From Patulibacter brassicae (GTDB lineage: Bacteria; Actinomycetota; Thermoleophilia; Solirubrobacterales; Solirubrobacteraceae), in contig NZ_JAXAVX010000001.1 in NCBI RefSeq assembly GCF_033949425.1, positions 620,001 through 684,000 of the forward strand: a stretch of DNA of 64,000 nt, given 5' to 3'. The first letter of the stretch is position 1; each line of letters starts with the position of its first letter. This document shows, one piece after another, positions 62,865 through 64,000 of this stretch. The notes below the pieces were generated by a model. It was given only the letters and a program-made list of their open reading frames with translations, had not been told where the DNA came from and ran no database searches. Position numbers and translations under genes: made by a program.

Positions 62865-64000
62865 GTGCCCGCCGTCCGCCGCCATCCCCCGTCCGACGGC
62901 GCGTCGCCCGCGCGCCGCCCGCCGAGCACCGCCTCCGCGGTCGGGCGCTTCATGCTCGGCAGCCTCGTGGCGATCGCGGTCGTCGTGGTCGGCGGGTTCT
63001 TCGCCCTGCGGTCGGTGGCGATCGACGAGGCCGAGCGCGACACCCGCGAGCGCGTGGAGGCGGAGGGCCGCCTCGTCCAGGTCGCCGGGCTCTCCGACGG
63101 GCTGCTCAGTGGCGACCCGCGCGCGATCCGGCGCCTGGACGACGTCGTCCAGGCCCAGGTGCTCGGCGGCTCGGTCGTGCGCGTGAAGGTCTGGGCCCGC
63201 GACGGGCGCGTGCTCTACGCCGACGAGCCGCGGCTGATCGGCGAGCGCTTCCCGCTCGAGCCGGAGGAGGCCGAGCTCTTCGCGACCGGGGGCTCGGAGG
63301 CCGAGCTCTCCGACCTGCGGCTCGCCGAGAACCGCTTCGAGCGCGACGCCGGCGAGCTGCTCGAGGCCCACACCGTCGTCCGCCTGCCCGACGGGACCCC
63401 CGTCCTGTTCGAGATCTACCAGCGCTTCTCGTCCGTCACCGCGAGCGGCGAGCGGATCCTCGGCACCCTCGCGCCGCCGCTCCTCGCGGGCCTCGCGGTG
63501 CTGCTGCTCTTCCAGGCGCCGCTCGCGTGGGGCATGGCGCGCCGCCTGCGCCGCGGGCACGCCGAGCGGGAGCACCTGCTCGCGGCCGCCGTGGCGTCGT
63601 CGGCCGCCGAGCGGCGCCGGATCGCCGCCGATCTGCACGACGGCGTCGTCCAGGACCTCGCCGGGGTCGCGTTCGGGCTGGCGCCCCTGGCCGACGACGC
63701 GCGACGGCGCGGCGACGAGGACGGCGCCCGCGTCCTCGACGGCACGGTCGAACGGCTGCGCCAGGGCGTCCGGGACCTGCGCACGACGCTCGTCGAGCTC
63801 CATCCGCCGAACGTCGGCGCGACCGGCCTCGCCGCGGCCCTGGAGGACCTCCTCAGCCCGCTGCGCCGCGACGGCACCACCGCGTCGCTCGACGTCGACC
63901 CGGCGCTCGCCGCGGGCACCCGCCACGACGAGCTCGTCTACCGGACGGCGCGGGAGGCGGTGCGCAACGTCCGTCGCCACGCCCGCGCCGGGCACGTCGA
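62865..64000 (+). CDS. Sensor histidine kinase, NarL/HisKA_3 type (partial, C-terminus cut by the window)
   Basis: At least 378 residues. An N-terminal helix (FMLGSLVAIAVVVVGGFFAL) and a second helix near residue 205 (LLAGLAVLLLFQAPLAWGMA) enclose an extracytoplasmic sensor of ~150 residues. Then AERRRIAADLHDGVVQDLAG is the HisKA_3 dimerisation and phosphoacceptor motif (His in LHDGVVQ), and the ATPase domain begins (YRTAREAVRNVRRHARAGH). The partner regulator should lie just past the window. GTG at 62865; no ATG fits the frame near the first helix. Confidence 0.85.
   Translation, partial: MPAVRRHPPSDGASPARRPPSTASAVGRFMLGSLVAIAVVVVGGFFALRSVAIDEAERDTRERVEAEGRLVQVAGLSDGLLSGDPRAIRRLDDVVQAQVLGGSVVRVKVWARDGRVLYADEPRLIGERFPLEPEEAELFATGGSEAELSDLRLAENRFERDAGELLEAHTVVRLPDGTPVLFEIYQRFSSVTASGERILGTLAPPLLAGLAVLLLFQAPLAWGMARRLRRGHAEREHLLAAAVASSAAERRRIAADLHDGVVQDLAGVAFGLAPLADDARRRGDEDGARVLDGTVERLRQGVRDLRTTLVELHPPNVGATGLAAALEDLLSPLRRDGTTASLDVDPALAAGTRHDELVYRTAREAVRNVRRHARAGHV

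Overview
The window is about 64 kb of very high-GC DNA. Genes are tightly packed, third codon positions are almost all G or C, and neighbouring genes often share a 4-base stop/start overlap (ATGA or GTGA). Gene content (Rex, an ANTAR response regulator, a DivIVA-like protein, MutY without a C-terminal domain), LexA boxes of the form CGAAC-N4-GTTCG and many -10 hexamers (TANNNT) only 6-12 bases from a start codon point to an actinobacterium. Several lineage-style hypothetical proteins suggest Thermoleophilia/Solirubrobacterales (Patulibacter-, Conexibacter- or Solirubrobacter-like). That placement is inference. The region looks chromosomal and mostly housekeeping. I saw no IS transposase, prophage, CRISPR array, tRNA or rRNA.

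Left part (1-12.7 kb, all minus strand): end-truncated lipid kinase; an operon of two APC permeases, each fused to a UspA domain, with a tiny membrane protein between them; rex (with a glutaredoxin-like N-terminus), a YbdK-type glutamate-cysteine ligase, a small conserved protein and a lipoprotein; a secreted GH10 xylanase-like protein; then the t6A operon tsaE-tsaB-rimI-tsaD, headed by a small LAETG surface protein.

Middle-left (12.9-26.3 kb): polysaccharide flippase; a UDG gene followed by a possible GxGD intramembrane aspartyl protease; a large secreted repeat protein; a pantothenate operon (DUF2520-panC-panD-panB); a divergent MBL hydrolase/TetR pair; a LysM/lytic transglycosylase; a hexapeptide acyltransferase and an SRPBCC protein. 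A repeat-filled gene desert of about 1.7 kb follows (26.33-28.03 kb).

Middle-right (28-45.5 kb): corA, uvrA (LexA box), a GAF/PucR-type regulator, a nitrilase, a TfoX-N protein, cydABDC (cytochrome bd oxidase and its assembly ABC exporter), a HisKA_2 kinase/ANTAR regulator pair divergent from cydA, and a Tat-type metallophosphoesterase.

Right part (45.5-64 kb): DivIVA-like protein, mutY, secreted protein, aminotransferase with a PASTA-like secreted protein, uvrB (LexA box), ArsR regulator, small and methyltransferase genes, an AbiEi-like/DUF559 protein, GNAT, lytic transglycosylase, coaE, rpsA, a hypothetical protein, FAD oxidoreductase, GNAT plus mono-cluster ferredoxin, a low-complexity secreted protein, and a NarL-family kinase cut by the window end. 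Themes are nucleotide repair (uvrA, uvrB, mutY, UDG), respiration/redox (cyd, rex, ybdK) and envelope maintenance.
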